Notes: a model not told the origin generated them from the sequence alone. A stretch of DNA of 64,000 bases from Arachis hypogaea (GCF_003086295.3 NC_092050.1:147938699-148002698), one strand, 5' to 3'. Shown: positions 23,430 through 37,598, numbered from the stretch's first letter. Numbers and translations: made by a program.

Positions 23430-24690
23430 AAAAAGAAAATAAGAAAGAAAAAGAATGAGAGCTCTATGTCAAAGAATAGAGAACTCCTTGTGAGATGTGA
23501 AGAAGAAAGAAGAATGAAGATAGAAAGAATAGATGAAGAATTCGAATAAAAGGGGGTAGAGAATTCGAAAATTAAGAAGTAGAAAGAGAAACTAGAATTA
23601 AAATATTTTTTATTTTTATTTTATTTATTAATTAAATAGAAAATTAGAGGCTAATTAACTAAAAATATTTTGAAAATTGAATGATGATTTTCGAAAAAGA
23701 AGAGAGAGAAAGTAGGAGATTTTCGAAAAGAGAGAGGAATTAGTTAGGAAGTTTTGAAAAAGAAGAAAGAGAAAACAAGTAACTAATTAAAAAAAGATTT
23801 GAAAATAAGATAAGATTTGAAAAAGATTTAAATTTGAAATTTGGAATTGAATTAAGATAAGATAAGATTTTGAAAATTGAATCTTAAATTTTGAAGTTTG
23901 AATTTGAAACAAGATAAGATAAAGAATTGAAATTTAATGAAAGATAACAAAAGATAAGATAAAAATTTGAAAAAGTTCTGAATTTTAAATTTTAAAAGAA
24001 AGATAAGATAAGATAAAATCACAATTAAAAGAAAAGATTTGAAAACGATTTTAAAAAGATAAGATTTGAAATTTGAAATTTGAAACTAAGATAAGATAAG
24101 ATAGTGATTTGAAATTAAAATTTGAAAAATCTTTGGAATTTTCGAAAATCAAGATAAAAAAAAGATATATTTTTTTATTTTTTTGAATTAATGAAGAAAG
24201 AGAAAAACAACCAAAAGACACTAAAGTTAAAATTTTTTAGATCTAAGACTCTAAATTTTCAAAAATTGAAAGAGAAAAATACCAAAAGACATCAAACTAA
24301 AAAATTTAAAGATCAAAATAAGAAAAGAAACAAAAACAACTTGAATACCAAAAAAGAACATCCACAAGACACCAAACGTAAGATTTTTGAAATCAAAGAA
24401 ACTTAAAGACTCAAGATGACTCAAAAAGACACCAAACTTAAAGATTGATACAAGACTCAAACAAAAGACACTATTTTTGAAAATTTTTGGAAAAAGAAAA
24501 TAAGAAATTCGAAACTTTAACAAGAACAAGAACAAAGACTCAAATAAAAAGATAAAGATCAAAAAGAAAAGCAAAGATTTTTTGAAAAACTTTTTATTTT
24601 TTTTCGAAAAAGAAAAATAAAAGACTCAAACAAAATAGTAAAAAGTACCTAATCTAAGCAACAAGATAATCGTTAGTTTGTCAAATTCGA
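23430..24690 (-). other. Low-complexity leader between primer site and gag
   Basis: About 1.2 kb of purine-rich DNA (plus strand) dominated by AAGATAAGATAAGAT, GAAAATTTGAA and AAAGACACCAAAC words. This is the untranslated leader of the minus-strand gypsy element. Lysine-rich or Phe/Leu-rich open frames here (such as 24251-24574) are compositional. No gene. Confidence 0.6.
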
Positions 24691-24698
24691 ACAATTCC

Positions 24699-24715
24699 TG
24701 GCAACAACGCCAAAA
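24699..24715 (-). other. Primer binding site
   Basis: On the minus strand, TTTTTGGCGTTGTTGCC follows the LTR after a few bases. It resembles the Athila-type primer site TGGCGCCGTTGCCGG with substitutions. Confidence 0.6.
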
Positions 24716-24721
24716 ACTTGG

Positions 24722-26188
24722 TGCGCGAAATAAGAACTCGCACAACTAAACCAGCAAGTGCACTGGGTCGTCCAAGTAATACTTGAGGTGAGTCAGAGTC
24801 GATCCCACGGAGATTGTTGCTATGAATCAAGCTATGGACACCTTTTAGATCTTAGTCAGGCGATTAGAAAAGATAGTTTGTTGAGTTAAACGCATAAAAC
24901 AGGAATAGGAATGAAATTACTTAATTTGAGTGAAACCAGTAATAAGAGAACGGTTGAGGCTTCGGAGATGCTTCATTCTTCTGGATCAACCTTTTCTACT
25001 GTCTTTCTCCAACTATGAGTGATTCCTTCCATGGAAGGCTGTAAGTTATCAACGCCAGTTTAATGGCCGCCAATCTTCCTCTCTTAGGCCGAACGCCAGG
25101 TTTAGTAGTGTGTGCCCAATCTGAATGAGGGTGAAGCTCCTACAGTTCATCCCCTTGATGATCCTACTCAAAATGCCACAGACAAGGTCGAATATTCTAG
25201 ATCAGAGAATGCTACGCCCTTGGTTCTAGCCTCTACCACAAAGACCCTAATCTCCCCATACCTCGGCTTAACTGGTGTCTCGAGAAGTCCCCAACGAAGT
25301 CGTAGATAAGCCGTCTATGAGATATATAATCAAGCTGGTGGTTCAGTGATCTCTGGTTAAGGACTCACACTGAACCCATGTAGAATGAAGATGATTGTCA
25401 TGGATCATCCCATTCATAAGGTTGAAGAACAAAGATACATCTTAGAATAGAGTCACACACAAATTTAATGGAACAGTAGTACTTTTATTAATCCATGAAA
25501 ATTAATACAATGGAAACGTGAAAGTGGGCAATAGTTCAAAAGTCCCTAACAATAGTGAACTCTTGTCTATATATACTAACCTAATGACTAAGGATTACAG
25601 AAATAAGATAAACTAAGTTGACAGTACGAAAATTCACTTACGGGGCCCACTTGATGAGTGTTTGTTCTAAGCTTGAGTGTCTCCCATGAGCTAGGGTCCC
25701 TTAGGGGCGTTGAACGCTAGCTAGGGACACCCTTTTGGGCATTGGACGCTAGCCACCCCGTTGTGGGCGTTGAACACCAGGAATGGGACAGATGGTTGGC
25801 GTTGAATGCCAGTTTTTGGCCTTCATTTCCGAAGTAAAGTATGGACTATTATATATTTCTTTAAAGCCCTGAATGTTATCTTTCCATAGCCATTGAGAGC
25901 GCACCATTTGGACTTCTGTAGCTCCAAAAAAGCTCTTTCGAGTGCATGGAGGTCAGATCCTGACAGCATCTGCAGTGCTTTCTCTGTTTCTGAATCAGAC
26001 TTTTGCTCAAGCTCTTCTATTTCAGCCAAAAAATACCTGAAATCATCATAAAACACACAAACTCAAAGTAGAATTCAAAAATATGAATTTTGCACTAAAG
26101 CCTATGAAAATATAATAAAACTTAAATAAAACATAATAAAAACTATATGAAAATAATACCAAAAAACGTATAAAATATCTGCTCATCA
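24722..26188 (-). repeat. 5' LTR (1467 bp) of minus-strand gypsy element
   Basis: On the minus strand it begins TGATGAGCAGATATTTTATA and ends TTCGCGCA, followed by the primer site. I recognise the TGATGAGC LTR and its GGCGTTGAACGCC repeats as one of the most abundant repeat families in peanut; that identification is from memory. The short frames inside it (25112-25309, 25823-26056) are not genes. Confidence 0.85.
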
Positions 26189-26563
26189 ATGCTTCAACAG
26201 CCTCTGTTGCTATAGGTTGAATCGGATTCACTTGACTCTGATTGAGTTCTTCATCTTGGAGGAATGCTTCTTTAACTTAGAGAGCACTATCCAAAGTTCA
26301 TGAAATCTTCACAGAGAAACTCTTCAAAACTAATCTCAAAACCCTGGTTCTCTCTCCTTGTCTATAGAAGAGTAAAAAAATTTCTTTTATATCCCCTTGT
26401 ATGTTGCTGAGCTGTACTCCTCAGAGTCAACTCCTCGAGCTGTGTGCTACCAACTTAGCCTTTCATTATCTTCCATTAATCCCTAAATTAGGGATTTTGG
26501 AACAGATCCTTTTTGCTTGACCGAAGACATTTGAGTAGCAAAGAGAAAGTTGTTCAGTGATAA
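26189..26563. repeat. Dispersed repeat, copy 1
   Basis: Matches 53913-54290 in the same orientation: AGCCTCTGTTGCTATAGGTT, TTCTTCATCTTGG, AATGCTTCTTTAACTTAGA, TTCTCTCTCCTTG, CAAATTAGGGATTTT and TTGTTCAGTG recur with substitutions. It contains no coding sequence. Its class is unknown. Confidence 0.6.
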
Positions 26564-27170
26564 ATCCAAATTCGAACCATTAATAATGTGCTTTGGCTCC
26601 AAGAAACTTTGTGAACCATTGATTTATAGCAGCAGAGATCAAAGACTTCTTTCTTCATTTAACCAAAAATGGTGTCGCAGAAAGTTGGAGAAGGAGTGAA
26701 GAAATTAACATGCATGCAAATGGAAATAAATCACCTTTAACTTTTGACTTGGCTTCCTGTGGTTTGATTTGGGTGATTAGACATTTACTTTCTTTGATTA
26801 AGCTTTCTCTTTCTTTCTTTTTTGATGAAATGAACAAGTGGAACGAAGCTTTCTCTCTCTCTTTTCTTTCTGGTTCTTTTACTGAAGCAAACATGTGAAC
26901 TTTGGCTTTGGAGATGGAGTCTTCATGGGCTTGTGTTGGATTTGTTTTATTTAGCCCGGCTGTTTTCTTTGCATTATTTTCTATGAGTTTCGTTGCTTAG
27001 AAAGACCACTAAAAATCTTGTTTTTGTTTTCTTCCAATTGGGCTGCTGATTCTTTGACCTGCAACACTTAACCAAACACAATCAAAACTAATTGGATGAT
27101 TAACCCAATAAAATAATGTTTGTCATCATTAAATTAAGTTAGTTAAATTCTCAGCTCAACAAGGTCGAAA
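26564..27170. other. Unassigned stretch next to the dispersed repeat
   Basis: Moderately AT-rich, T-rich on the plus strand. Open frames at 26655-26898 on both strands overlap each other and have no recognisable product. It may be the other half of the dispersed repeat or the missing part of the minus-strand gypsy at 27.2-29.6 kb. Confidence 0.35.
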
Positions 27171-27174
27171 GAAA

Positions 27175-28819
27175 AATTCTTTCCTCCTAACAAAGGAGTC
27201 TTATCTTTTGCCAAATTAAGAGATCGACACACAAAAGAAGGCCCATCTTTTAATTCTTCATCAAAAGCAGATTCATTGTTCGACTATTCCTCACTCATGC
27301 AGTAATTAACCTTTTTATTAAAAAAGCATTTTCTTTTGTTCGATTCTTGTTCTTCTTTTTTTTTATTTAATTTTTCAATTTGTTGTATTTTATCAGCCAA
27401 CTAGGCTAAGTCGAGGAATTATTGATTCACCAATTTCTTTCGAATGTTAAAACCAAGTCCATTGATAGACATCTTGACTATTTCAGGTTCAGGAATAGGT
27501 GTGAAATATTTATTTCTCATATATTTGAACCGGATAAAATAGTCATCGATTGACTCAATTTTTTCTCTTTTCACTGTGAAATGTGAATAAGTCTGACAAA
27601 ATTACTTTCATTTCTCCCATGAAGAATTGATCATGAAAACTTCTTTCTAATTGAACCATCTAAGAATCAAATTAGCTTCCAAATTTAAAAAATAAGTAAA
27701 AGCATTCTTTGTTAGTGAAGAGAAAAATATCTCATTTTCAAATATTTATTATTGGCCAACTCGCCTATTTCGACTGAATAACGAGCGATGTGCTCTACAG
27801 TCGATTCTCCACTTTTTCCTGCAAACTTTGTGAGAGATTTAGGAGTTTTGACTCCTCTTGGGAGTTCAGCTTGCAAGACATAATCTGAAAAGGGGGATAT
27901 AAAATAAGGTTGATTCGTCACCCCTATATTTAATTCTACTCTATTTAAAATTTGCTCGACAGCTTGAGTTATGTTTTGACCATAAGCATGAGCAGCATTG
28001 TTTGCTCTGGCTTCATTTAATACTCTATTTAGGTCTTTCCCTCTATTCAATATTAGAAAAGGATTATTAGGCTGAAAATATCTTATAGGAGGAATCGTCG
28101 GTCGATTGATTGCTTCTGCAATATCATCGACTCATCAAGTAACTTGCTCTATTTTGACATTGTTATTATCTAACATGGGGTTTAATACCGTAGCCATCTA
28201 TTGAGTAAGCATATTTACTAAATCATGATGGCTATCCTCAATTTGTTGTCTAAATACATCCAAAGATTTAACTGTGTTAGGCGAAGATGTCCAGACAGGA
28301 ATCTATCTCGATATTTTTGGGAATATAGAAGTACAGGTCTCTCCTATCGACACCTTAGGTTCCCCTATGCCCTGTGTCGAAATGACATTTGACACCGTAG
28401 GAATTGATTGTGGAATGAGAACAGATCCTAGATATGGAGGATTGTTTATTAAGGGTTGATAGGCATTATAATTTGCCATGTAAGGATAGTATTGATTGTG
28501 TGCACCCATTGGAAGATAACCTAAAAGAGATGTTGGATTATACAAAGGATTATTTCTTATAGTGTTAGCATCTTCAGCAGATATGGCATTAAGATTCTCC
28601 AGAGGTGGTGAATAATTTAGAGGTAATCCATATTGAGGCCATGTGACGGGTATGGCCATTAGAATATCTTCTGTCGACCGTCGGCTCGAAAGCCTGGTCG
28701 AAAGGACTGCCTCTCTTTCGGCCCCTAGTGGAATCTCTACTATTATTATTCGACATATCCATCAAAGTTGAAGCTCTATCAGTCATGACTAAATTACCAC
28801 TACGTAATTGCATACACAA
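27175..28819 (-). pseudogene. Gag remnant of third gypsy element (minus strand)
   Basis: Minus-strand pieces at 28589-28819, 28303-28659 and 27712-28050 run in Gag order: an N-terminal Arg/Ser region (GRKRGSPFDQAFEP), a Pro/Asn/Tyr-rich linker, then VLQAELPRGVKTPKSLTKF and GESTVEHIARYSVEIGELAN, a Gag core typical of a plant gypsy lineage. Beyond 27712 the frame is broken but words such as IDDYFIRFKYMRNKYF remain. Frameshifts and stops throughout. No pol follows before the unrelated repeat at about 27.17 kb. Confidence 0.75.
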
Positions 28820-28841
28820 TTTGGCACAAATTTAACCCAGG

Positions 28842-28862
28842 GTCCCGTTGGGCATGCCAATT
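28842..28862 (-). other. Primer binding site region
   Basis: Minus strand: TTGGCATGCCCAACGGGACC, two bases after the LTR end. It is a plant gypsy-type primer site different from the other elements here. Confidence 0.6.
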
Positions 28863-29607
28863 TGTTTCACTCATTTTTTGGTCGACTTTGACAGGTAGTG
28901 TCAAAACGATCTTGTATCAAGATTTCAAGTATCGGGATACGACTCCTCTGAAAAATCAATTTATGTCGAAATTAATAGTGGCATATTTATGAAAAACAAA
29001 ATAAAAGAATAAATAATTAAATAAAGAAGACAATGAAAGTGTAAAAATATTGATCAAAGTAAAATAACAACAAAATTCAAAGAAAATAAAAGAAAATGAA
29101 TCAAATAAACAAAAGGAAGCAAATTAAAAACTGACTTCTAATACTCGCATGTACTTATACTCCATTTTTCCGTCGTGTCGCTGGGACTGAAAATTTTATG
29201 AGTTTATGTGATTATCTAGTATTGTTAGTTTAAGTTCCCAAACTCTTTTGAGTTTCTACTTTTTATAGACAGTAGAGAACTGGAGATTAACTTGTCATGG
29301 AGTATGACCTTACCTTGACCATGAAGAATCTTGTCTCCCAAATTTTGACACCCACGTCTTCCTTAGTCTTCAAATTCTACGTTTTCTTCAGCTTGCTCCT
29401 TAAATTTAGCACACACGTTCTCCATTCATCCTAAAGGTCGAATAGCAAGACTTGATGCTTAAGAAAAGGAAATAATTGTCTTTCGACTTCGACTATCTTT
29501 ATACCATATTTCTTCAACTTCAATTTACTTGTATTTGCTTTTGTAGTCGAAACTATTAAGAATCGAGAAGTTCTTATGTCGAGGAAAATCCATTTTCTGT
29601 ACCAACA
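28863..29607 (-). repeat. 5' LTR (745 bp) of third gypsy element
   Basis: On the minus strand it begins TGTTGGTACAGAAAATGG and ends GAGTGAAACA. A TATAAAAAGT box (minus strand, about 29260) lies in its first half. It sits directly against copia coding sequence at 29608, so the gypsy element probably inserted into that copia element. Confidence 0.75.
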
Positions 29608-30534
29608 ACCACAATTTTATTTACTCCACATCCACCTTCACCTGCACCACCAATTAATATTCATCCTATGACTACACGCTCCAAAATTAAAATTTCAAAA
29701 CCAAAGCCTTAAACTGTTATTGGAGATTTAATTAATAACATTCCCACCAATGTATTAATTAAAGAGAAAGTTTAGGAACCAGCACTTTTATTAAAATTTG
29801 GCTAGCATTTAACCAGCAAAAGAAAGTGAGTAATTCCACATTATTTGATGAAATCTCACACCATTAAAAACACTAATAATAACTAATTGATGACTATAAA
29901 TCACAAAATTTGCTGGCCTCTAACACTCCTTAAAAATCAAACTTAAAAGCTTGTTAAGTTCACTCCCTCATACACTAATTGGTTTAAAGTGGGTTTTTGT
30001 CATCAAACGTAGCCCTGACAATTCCATCAAGAAGTACAAAGCTAGACTAATGATAAAATGTTGCATCAAATCGAAGATATAGATTATTCACATATATTTA
30101 GTCCAGTTATTAAACCTGCTACAATTCGTATTATTCTATCTATTGCTCTTGCTAAATGTTGGGTTTTGTGTCAATTTGACTTCAATAACGATTTTCTAAA
30201 TGGATAACTCACTGAAAAAGTGATAATGCTGCAACCACCAAGATTTACAAGTTTTAATTCTTTACAAGTTTGTAGATTGTTCAAAGCAATTTATGTTTGA
30301 AGCAAGCACCAAAAACTTGGTTCACCAAATTGAGCAGCACTCTTTTGAATTTTGGTTTCCATAGTACCAAAGCTGATATTCCTCTTTGTTTGTTAGCTTC
30401 ACCAAGAACTCTGCTATACCATCTAGTTCTCAACTTGCTGACATATTAACCAAGGCTCTCTCAACTTCTCTATTCCTTAATTTTCGATCCAAGCTCAAAG
30501 TCTTCACTTCTAAAACCTTAAACTTGAGGAAAGA
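29608..30534 (+). pseudogene. Second Ty1-copia element, pol remnant
   Basis: Plus-strand pieces: HPMTTRSKIKISKPKP (the linker before RT), then HIFSPVIKPATIRIILSIAL, CQFDFNNDFLNG (decayed QxDVxNAFLNG) and VIMLQPPRFTSFN of the copia RT, then after a large internal deletion the RNase H tail SQLADILTKALSTSLFLNFR. A polypurine-like AACTTGAGGAAAGA (30521-30534) leads into the 3' LTR. Stops and frameshifts abound. The YVDD region has been deleted. Confidence 0.8.
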
Positions 30535-30782
30535 TGTTAAGAGAAGTACAAAAACAGAAATAACCAACTCTGTTATAACAAAATTGAAAAATACTAGTTT
30601 ACTTAGCCAACAAGAAAACTAGTCATAATCTTGTATTTCAATCTTGATTAGTATAAGTACCTATATTCTCATTGCTAATGTGACAAGCATATACAAAATT
30701 CATCTAGATTACATTTTATAAAACTGATTCTGCTACTCTTCTTCTACTCAATCTGTTTTTCATCTCTTTCTATAATTTCACA
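30535..30782 (+). repeat. 3' LTR (248 bp) of second copia element
   Basis: Begins TGTTAAGAGAAGT directly after the polypurine-like tract and ends TATAATTTCACA. Its length suits small copia LTRs. Its 5' partner is not in the window, presumably lost with the gypsy insertion and deletions. Confidence 0.7.
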
Positions 30783-31471
30783 TATATGAACACTAAAAAT
30801 CAATCACCAATTATTTATTAGTATAGAAATATGTTAAAATATAAAATAATCACATATTCTATATTTATAATTAAATTATATAAACAATACAATCAAGCGT
30901 TATTCATAAGAAATATAATTAAATTAAATTTGCATTTATAATCAAAGTATGGTATAAAAATATGAAAAATTACAATACTGACTGATTTTTTTGTATTGAA
31001 AAAAAAAAGGTTGATTATACTTTTGTAGAAAAAGTTTGATCACTTTGTTAAAAAAAAAATTGTAAATAAAGCAACACATACAAATTTATAAAAATATGTG
31101 ATGGTTAATTTGATAATTAATTACTAGTATTTATAGAAATTTTTGCTAAATATTTAGTGTTATACAGTTAATTTAAGCCAATATGTACTAGATAAAAGTT
31201 GTTAAAAAGGAAAAGAAAAGAAAATCTAAAAATGTGATCTAAATCTTAGAGTGCATGATTATAATTAGGTATTTTGTGCTCGTGTTTGCACGTTTCATTG
31301 CCGGGGATGTTGTCCTTTTTGCTGATGGGTTTGTTCATGCCTTCATGGTGACTTTGGTTTCAATGATGGGTCAACATTAATTTTCTATGCCTTATTAGCT
31401 TAGAGATTTACACATGTAGTTTTGAGCTTCTTTTTCTGCGTTCATCACGTTCAACCGTTTCTTGTTTTAGA

Positions 31472-31532
<61 letters not shown>

Positions 31533-32171
31533 TACAAATCACTTATATACAAATTTAAAGATGTAGTTATAAGTTTAGTTGAAATCTGTTACATTTTCTT
31601 TATAACTGCACAAAGGGGTCATGACTCATGAATGCAATATATATGGTAAACAAACAAAATGTTTAGCTAACAAGAGAAAATCAATTAAGTTTAGTCCAAA
31701 ATTTTCTTATTTTATCTTTTTAATTATTGCTGAAATAATTAAATAATATATTAAATATTATATAAATATGTAATTATGAATATTACATGAAGTTAAACTC
31801 TAAACTAATTTTTGAGATTGACGATTTACACTAAAATAGTATTTTAAATTCCAATTGCACTATTTTAATTTCTGATATTAAAAAAAATGCACCACGTTAA
31901 TCCCACGTATACCTTTGTAAGTGAGATGACATAATTCTTGCTACACTAGACATGGTAACAACTAATTAAGCTGGCACAAAAGTGATATTTGTACTAATTT
32001 GGTCCTTATTCTCCTTTATAATCCTAAATTATACAATGTTCTTTTTCTTTGAGTATCTTAGCACCGTTTCAACTCCATAATCATGATTGTTTGTGGAAGC
32101 CAGACATCAGGTTGTTCTATGCAATCAATCACGAGGACCTTAAGTCATATCAGAACATCAAGAGTACCAAA
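30783..32171. other. AT-rich intergenic stretch with (AAT)n
   Basis: No gene recognised. An AAT-repeat microsatellite occupies about 31472-31531. The segment 31260-31440 is less repetitive but has no clear frame. Confidence 0.5.
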
Positions 32172-32181
32172 ATAATTAATT

Positions 32182-32502
32182 GAGTTAATAGTCAAAATCG
32201 TTCTTTAAAGATACTTCGATCTCTACTTTCGTCTCCGAAAGATAAATTTAATCAAAATCGTCCTCGAAAGATTTAAAATTAATCACGTTAGTCCCTCCGT
32301 CTATTCTGTCACTAACAACGTTAATTTTGCAGACGTGGTACGTTAGTTTTTTTTGTCTTTATAGCCCAAAGAACAGAAACAGAACCCTAACTACCCAGAA
32401 CCCGACCCACCCGTACCCGGCCCAAAAATAAATCCCTCCTCAACCCATCCGAGTAGCTTCGAGCCTCCATTCCCGTTCTGCTGCAACACAACCCCCGCAA
32501 TG
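32182..32502. repeat. Left terminal inverted repeat of Pack-MULE
   Basis: Pairs with 33468-33797 reversed. Shared words include TCCCTCCGTCTATT, CACTAACAAC, GAACCCGACCCACCCGTACC and CTGCAACACAACCCCCGCAA. Confidence 0.9.
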
Positions 32503-32858
32503 GTGGTTCTTCAAGCTTCACACTGCGCACCGTCTCCAGTAACCACCGCCGTCGTCGCCGGATGTTGCAGAGATACCACGCCTTGCCTGAACGTCAACCT
32601 CCGCCACCTATCAAGCGTCTTAAAGCCCCTGCTCCACAGCTGCTGCCACCGCCGCATCAATGGTATAGTGCTCACTTGCCACTCCCAATCCAATTCGGTT
32701 AGCCGCATCACAGAGCACTACTCATTAGCATGTTCAAGTTCGGCTTCCCCCCATTTTCAACATACCAATGTCTCTTAAAAACAATAACATCATCACAAAA
32801 ATCACACCTCTCACTCCAGAGGCTTCATCCAAATTCAAACTTTGGTGTTATCTTGCAG

Positions 32859-33434
32859 AGACGAGAAGAAGAACAAGCACAAGCACAAGCGTAAGAGCCT
32901 ATTGGTGATGGTGATGGTGATAGTGGTGAGTTTTGGAAGCAATCGGATAGGTTGGGATACAAGCCATGTTTGAGTTTCTCAAGAGATTATTGAAGAGCGA
33001 GTGAAGAGATTATGAAGAATAAAGAAAGTATCTTATGGTGGTGGTTTCTGGTGGAATGAATCAACAGAGGAATCAGATTGTTGATGTTGTTGTTATTGCT
33101 AGAATTCTGGGTGCTACTTGGTTGTTCCCATTTTGCAAGTCAATGTCATTTGGGGCGATGAAAGGTATCTACATAGGAATCAATTTCTTTCCATTGTTGG
33201 TATTGATTAAATATTGTTTCCTATTATAGCATTAGAATGGTGATTTTATTTTGACCATTGATGTGCAGTGAATTCGGTGATATATTTGATTTGAAACACT
33301 TCAAGAGCGTGCTCTCCGACGACGTGAGAGTGGTTTCGGTGCTGCCATCGACACATTTGATGACGAGGCCGGTGGAAGGAAGCCCTCCACCTCACGTTAC
33401 TCCCATTTGGATACGTGCCAGGTATCATAGAAAG
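32859..33434 (+). pseudogene. Captured O-fucosyltransferase gene fragment
   Basis: Two exons can be read on the plus strand. Exon 32859-33164 contains FWKQSDRLGYKPCLSFSRDY and VVVSGGMNQQRNQIVD, the hallmark N-terminal motif of plant O-fucosyltransferase-family proteins. Exon 33269-33434 continues SEFGDIFDLKHFKSVLSDDV and STHLMTRPVEGSPPPHVTP. The intron between them (104 bp, GT...AG) is kept, and a donor site GTAACA follows at 33435, so capture was of genomic DNA. A TGA after SFSRDY and at least two 1-base frame changes (before VVVSGG and near 33120) break it. The intact family acts on glycans in the secretory pathway; this fragment lacks the C-terminal two thirds and cannot. Confidence 0.88.
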
Positions 33435-33467
33435 GTAACACTCTTTTGCTCTCTTCCTATCACTTTT

Positions 33468-33797
33468 CATTGCGGGGGTTGTGTTGCAGCAGGACGGAAA
33501 TAGAGGCTCGAAGCTACTCAGATGGGTTGAAGAGGGATTCTCGAGGCGGGTACGGGTGGGTCGGGTTCTGGGTAGTTAAGGTTCTGTTTCTGTTTTTTGG
33601 ACTTAACAGCCCATGACCAAAAAGATAAAAAAAAATAGCATGCCACGTTAGCAAAATTAATGTTGTTAGTGACAAAATAGACGGAGGGACTAACGTGTTT
33701 AATTTTAAATCTTTCGAGGATAATTTTGATGAAATTTATCTTTTGGTGACGAAAATAGAGATCGAAGTATCTTTCAGAAACGATTGACTATTAACTC
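33468..33797. repeat. Right terminal inverted repeat of Pack-MULE
   Basis: Reverse complement of the left arm with scattered substitutions; ends CTATTAACTC next to the 10-bp duplication. Confidence 0.9.
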
Positions 33798-33807
33798 ATA
33801 ATTAATT

Positions 33808-34503
33808 GTTAAAATTTAAGAATATGTACTATAAATCACATCATGAATCAAATTATGAGGCAACATATATATTTTAAATTTATGTATATTATAGATAATA
33901 CTATTAAAATAGAAATATAAATTATATTTATGTAAACATACTTGGGTTGGTCACTATAACTCAATTATTACTATTTATTATTCGGAGATTAAGTCAAAAG
34001 AGCTTTAGAATTTTTATGACTCATAAATGCCCACCACTAACGTCGTAGTTGCACATAACAAAAAAAAGCCAGAACTTGCCTTATTTAGCATTAATTAATT
34101 ATCGCAACAATTAATGAATGCTAAATAAGGTAAGTTATGGCTGTTTTTGGCTGATTTTCTTTGGTTACCAAATATTTCCGTATCTATAATTCGATAGTTA
34201 CAATATATAATTTAGAGAAGTAATCAAAATAGACGTTAGGACTCCTAACACAACCGCACTATATTTGTTAATATCTCAGAGAATCATTCAAAGATCAGCA
34301 CGTATATTATTTAACCGTTGTCACTGAACTTATTATATAATTCAAAACTGGATTATATCATATAATTATCGTACCATCAGATGATAATATATATAAGGTA
34401 AATAAGATAGAAGGTAAAAGACATCTCAAAACCTAATATTCACTTAAGTCACTTTTACTTATTTTTTTAAGTTATTGTTGACTTGAACATCAAAATACCT
34501 TTT
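33808..34503. other. AT-rich spacer with a hairpin
   Basis: No gene. The only structure seen is the inverted repeat at 34060-34152. This spacer separates the Pack-MULE from the hAT element. Confidence 0.5.
34060..34152. repeat. Hairpin / mini-MITE
   Basis: Left arm GCCAGAACTTGCCTTATTTA and GCATTAATTAATT, right arm AATTAATGAATGC and TAAATAAGGTAAGTTATGGC, with an 8-base loop ATCGCAAC. Only a few mismatches over ~33 bp. Probably a very short MITE; a small-RNA hairpin is possible. Confidence 0.65.
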
Positions 34504-34511
34504 ATAAATAC

Positions 34512-36874
<2,363 letters not shown>

Positions 36875-36882
36875 ATAAATAC

Positions 36883-37500
36883 CTACCTCATTTGGTGTTG
36901 TTTGGAGTTTGGTGTATACCTCATTTATGAAAAAAAATAGAATAATATATCCTTTTCTACCATGAGTTATGCCTTGAACAGTTGAACTACACAAAAATAT
37001 GTTATTGTTAATTATTAAAATTTAAACGTAAATGCATGAAATTCAAAAATTACTTAATAAATATATTCATTACTAATTTATAGATAACTAATATCAGAAT
37101 TATTATCTTAAATGGTAAATCTCAAATGAATGCAATACAAATATGTATTTGACCGTCAAAGAATTAAAAAGATGTGGGTACTAATCTTTTGGTTAAGATG
37201 CGTAGAAATGTAAAATCAGTGCAAACGATTGACGTTTTCTTCCAAGTTCACGTATTCATTGTGTAATTTTCTAGGGTTAGAAGGCAAAGATGGAGCTAGG
37301 GTTATACAAGACACAGAGAAGCTAATAAGTGACAAGGCCAGCGCTAAAGAGGAAGGAGGGAGCCTCACCACTCTCTCAGCTTTCGACCAAAAACACCCTG
37401 TCGTTTACTCCCATTTGTCCGAGGCTCTATGGGACCACCTCTCCCTCACTCCCCAATCACCACGCGCCTCCTCACCCGCGCGTGATTTCCAACCATAAAT
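36883..37500. other. Upstream flank of the HSFC1-like gene
   Basis: AT-rich until about 37210, then more mixed base composition. An open frame at 37229-37498 has no recognisable domain and lies in the promoter region; I do not call it. No transposon is seen here. Confidence 0.4.
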
Positions 37501-37598
37501 ATCTCACTATCGGAGCGTGACGTGTACCAAAGCGAAACCCACGTAGACCCCACCCATGATCCTTACGCAAAAATCTCACAAGCCCCCTCGATGCTCGC

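Larger units (their letters stand above)
32182..33797 (+). mobile_element. Pack-MULE with captured O-fucosyltransferase exons
   Basis: Terminal inverted repeats of about 325 bp (32182-32502 and 33468-33797; tips GAGTTAATAGTCAA) flank 965 bp of unrelated sequence. A perfect 10-bp duplication ATAATTAATT lies at 32172-32181 and 33798-33807. Long arms and a 9-11 bp duplication mark a Mutator-like element. No transposase is present. The middle part carries host gene exons with introns kept, the definition of a Pack-MULE. The region 32503-32858, before the recognised exons, has open frames but no product I can name; it may come from a second source. Confidence 0.9.

Noticed and set aside
24191..24574. 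Lysine-rich or Phe/Leu-rich open frames
   Set aside because: Compositional by-products of the A/G-rich gypsy leader; no domain and overlapping on opposite strands.
32500..32778. Open frame of 92 codons as an independent gene
   Set aside because: It starts at the inner edge of the Pack-MULE repeat and matches no product I know; probably captured or random coding potential.
37210..37260. Heat-shock element in the HSFC1 promoter
   Set aside because: TTCTTCCAAGTTC resembles but does not meet the alternating GAA/TTC pattern.
37229..37498. 89-codon open frame upstream of HSFC1
   Set aside because: Lies in the promoter region, no known domain, and the best-supported TATA box is downstream of it.
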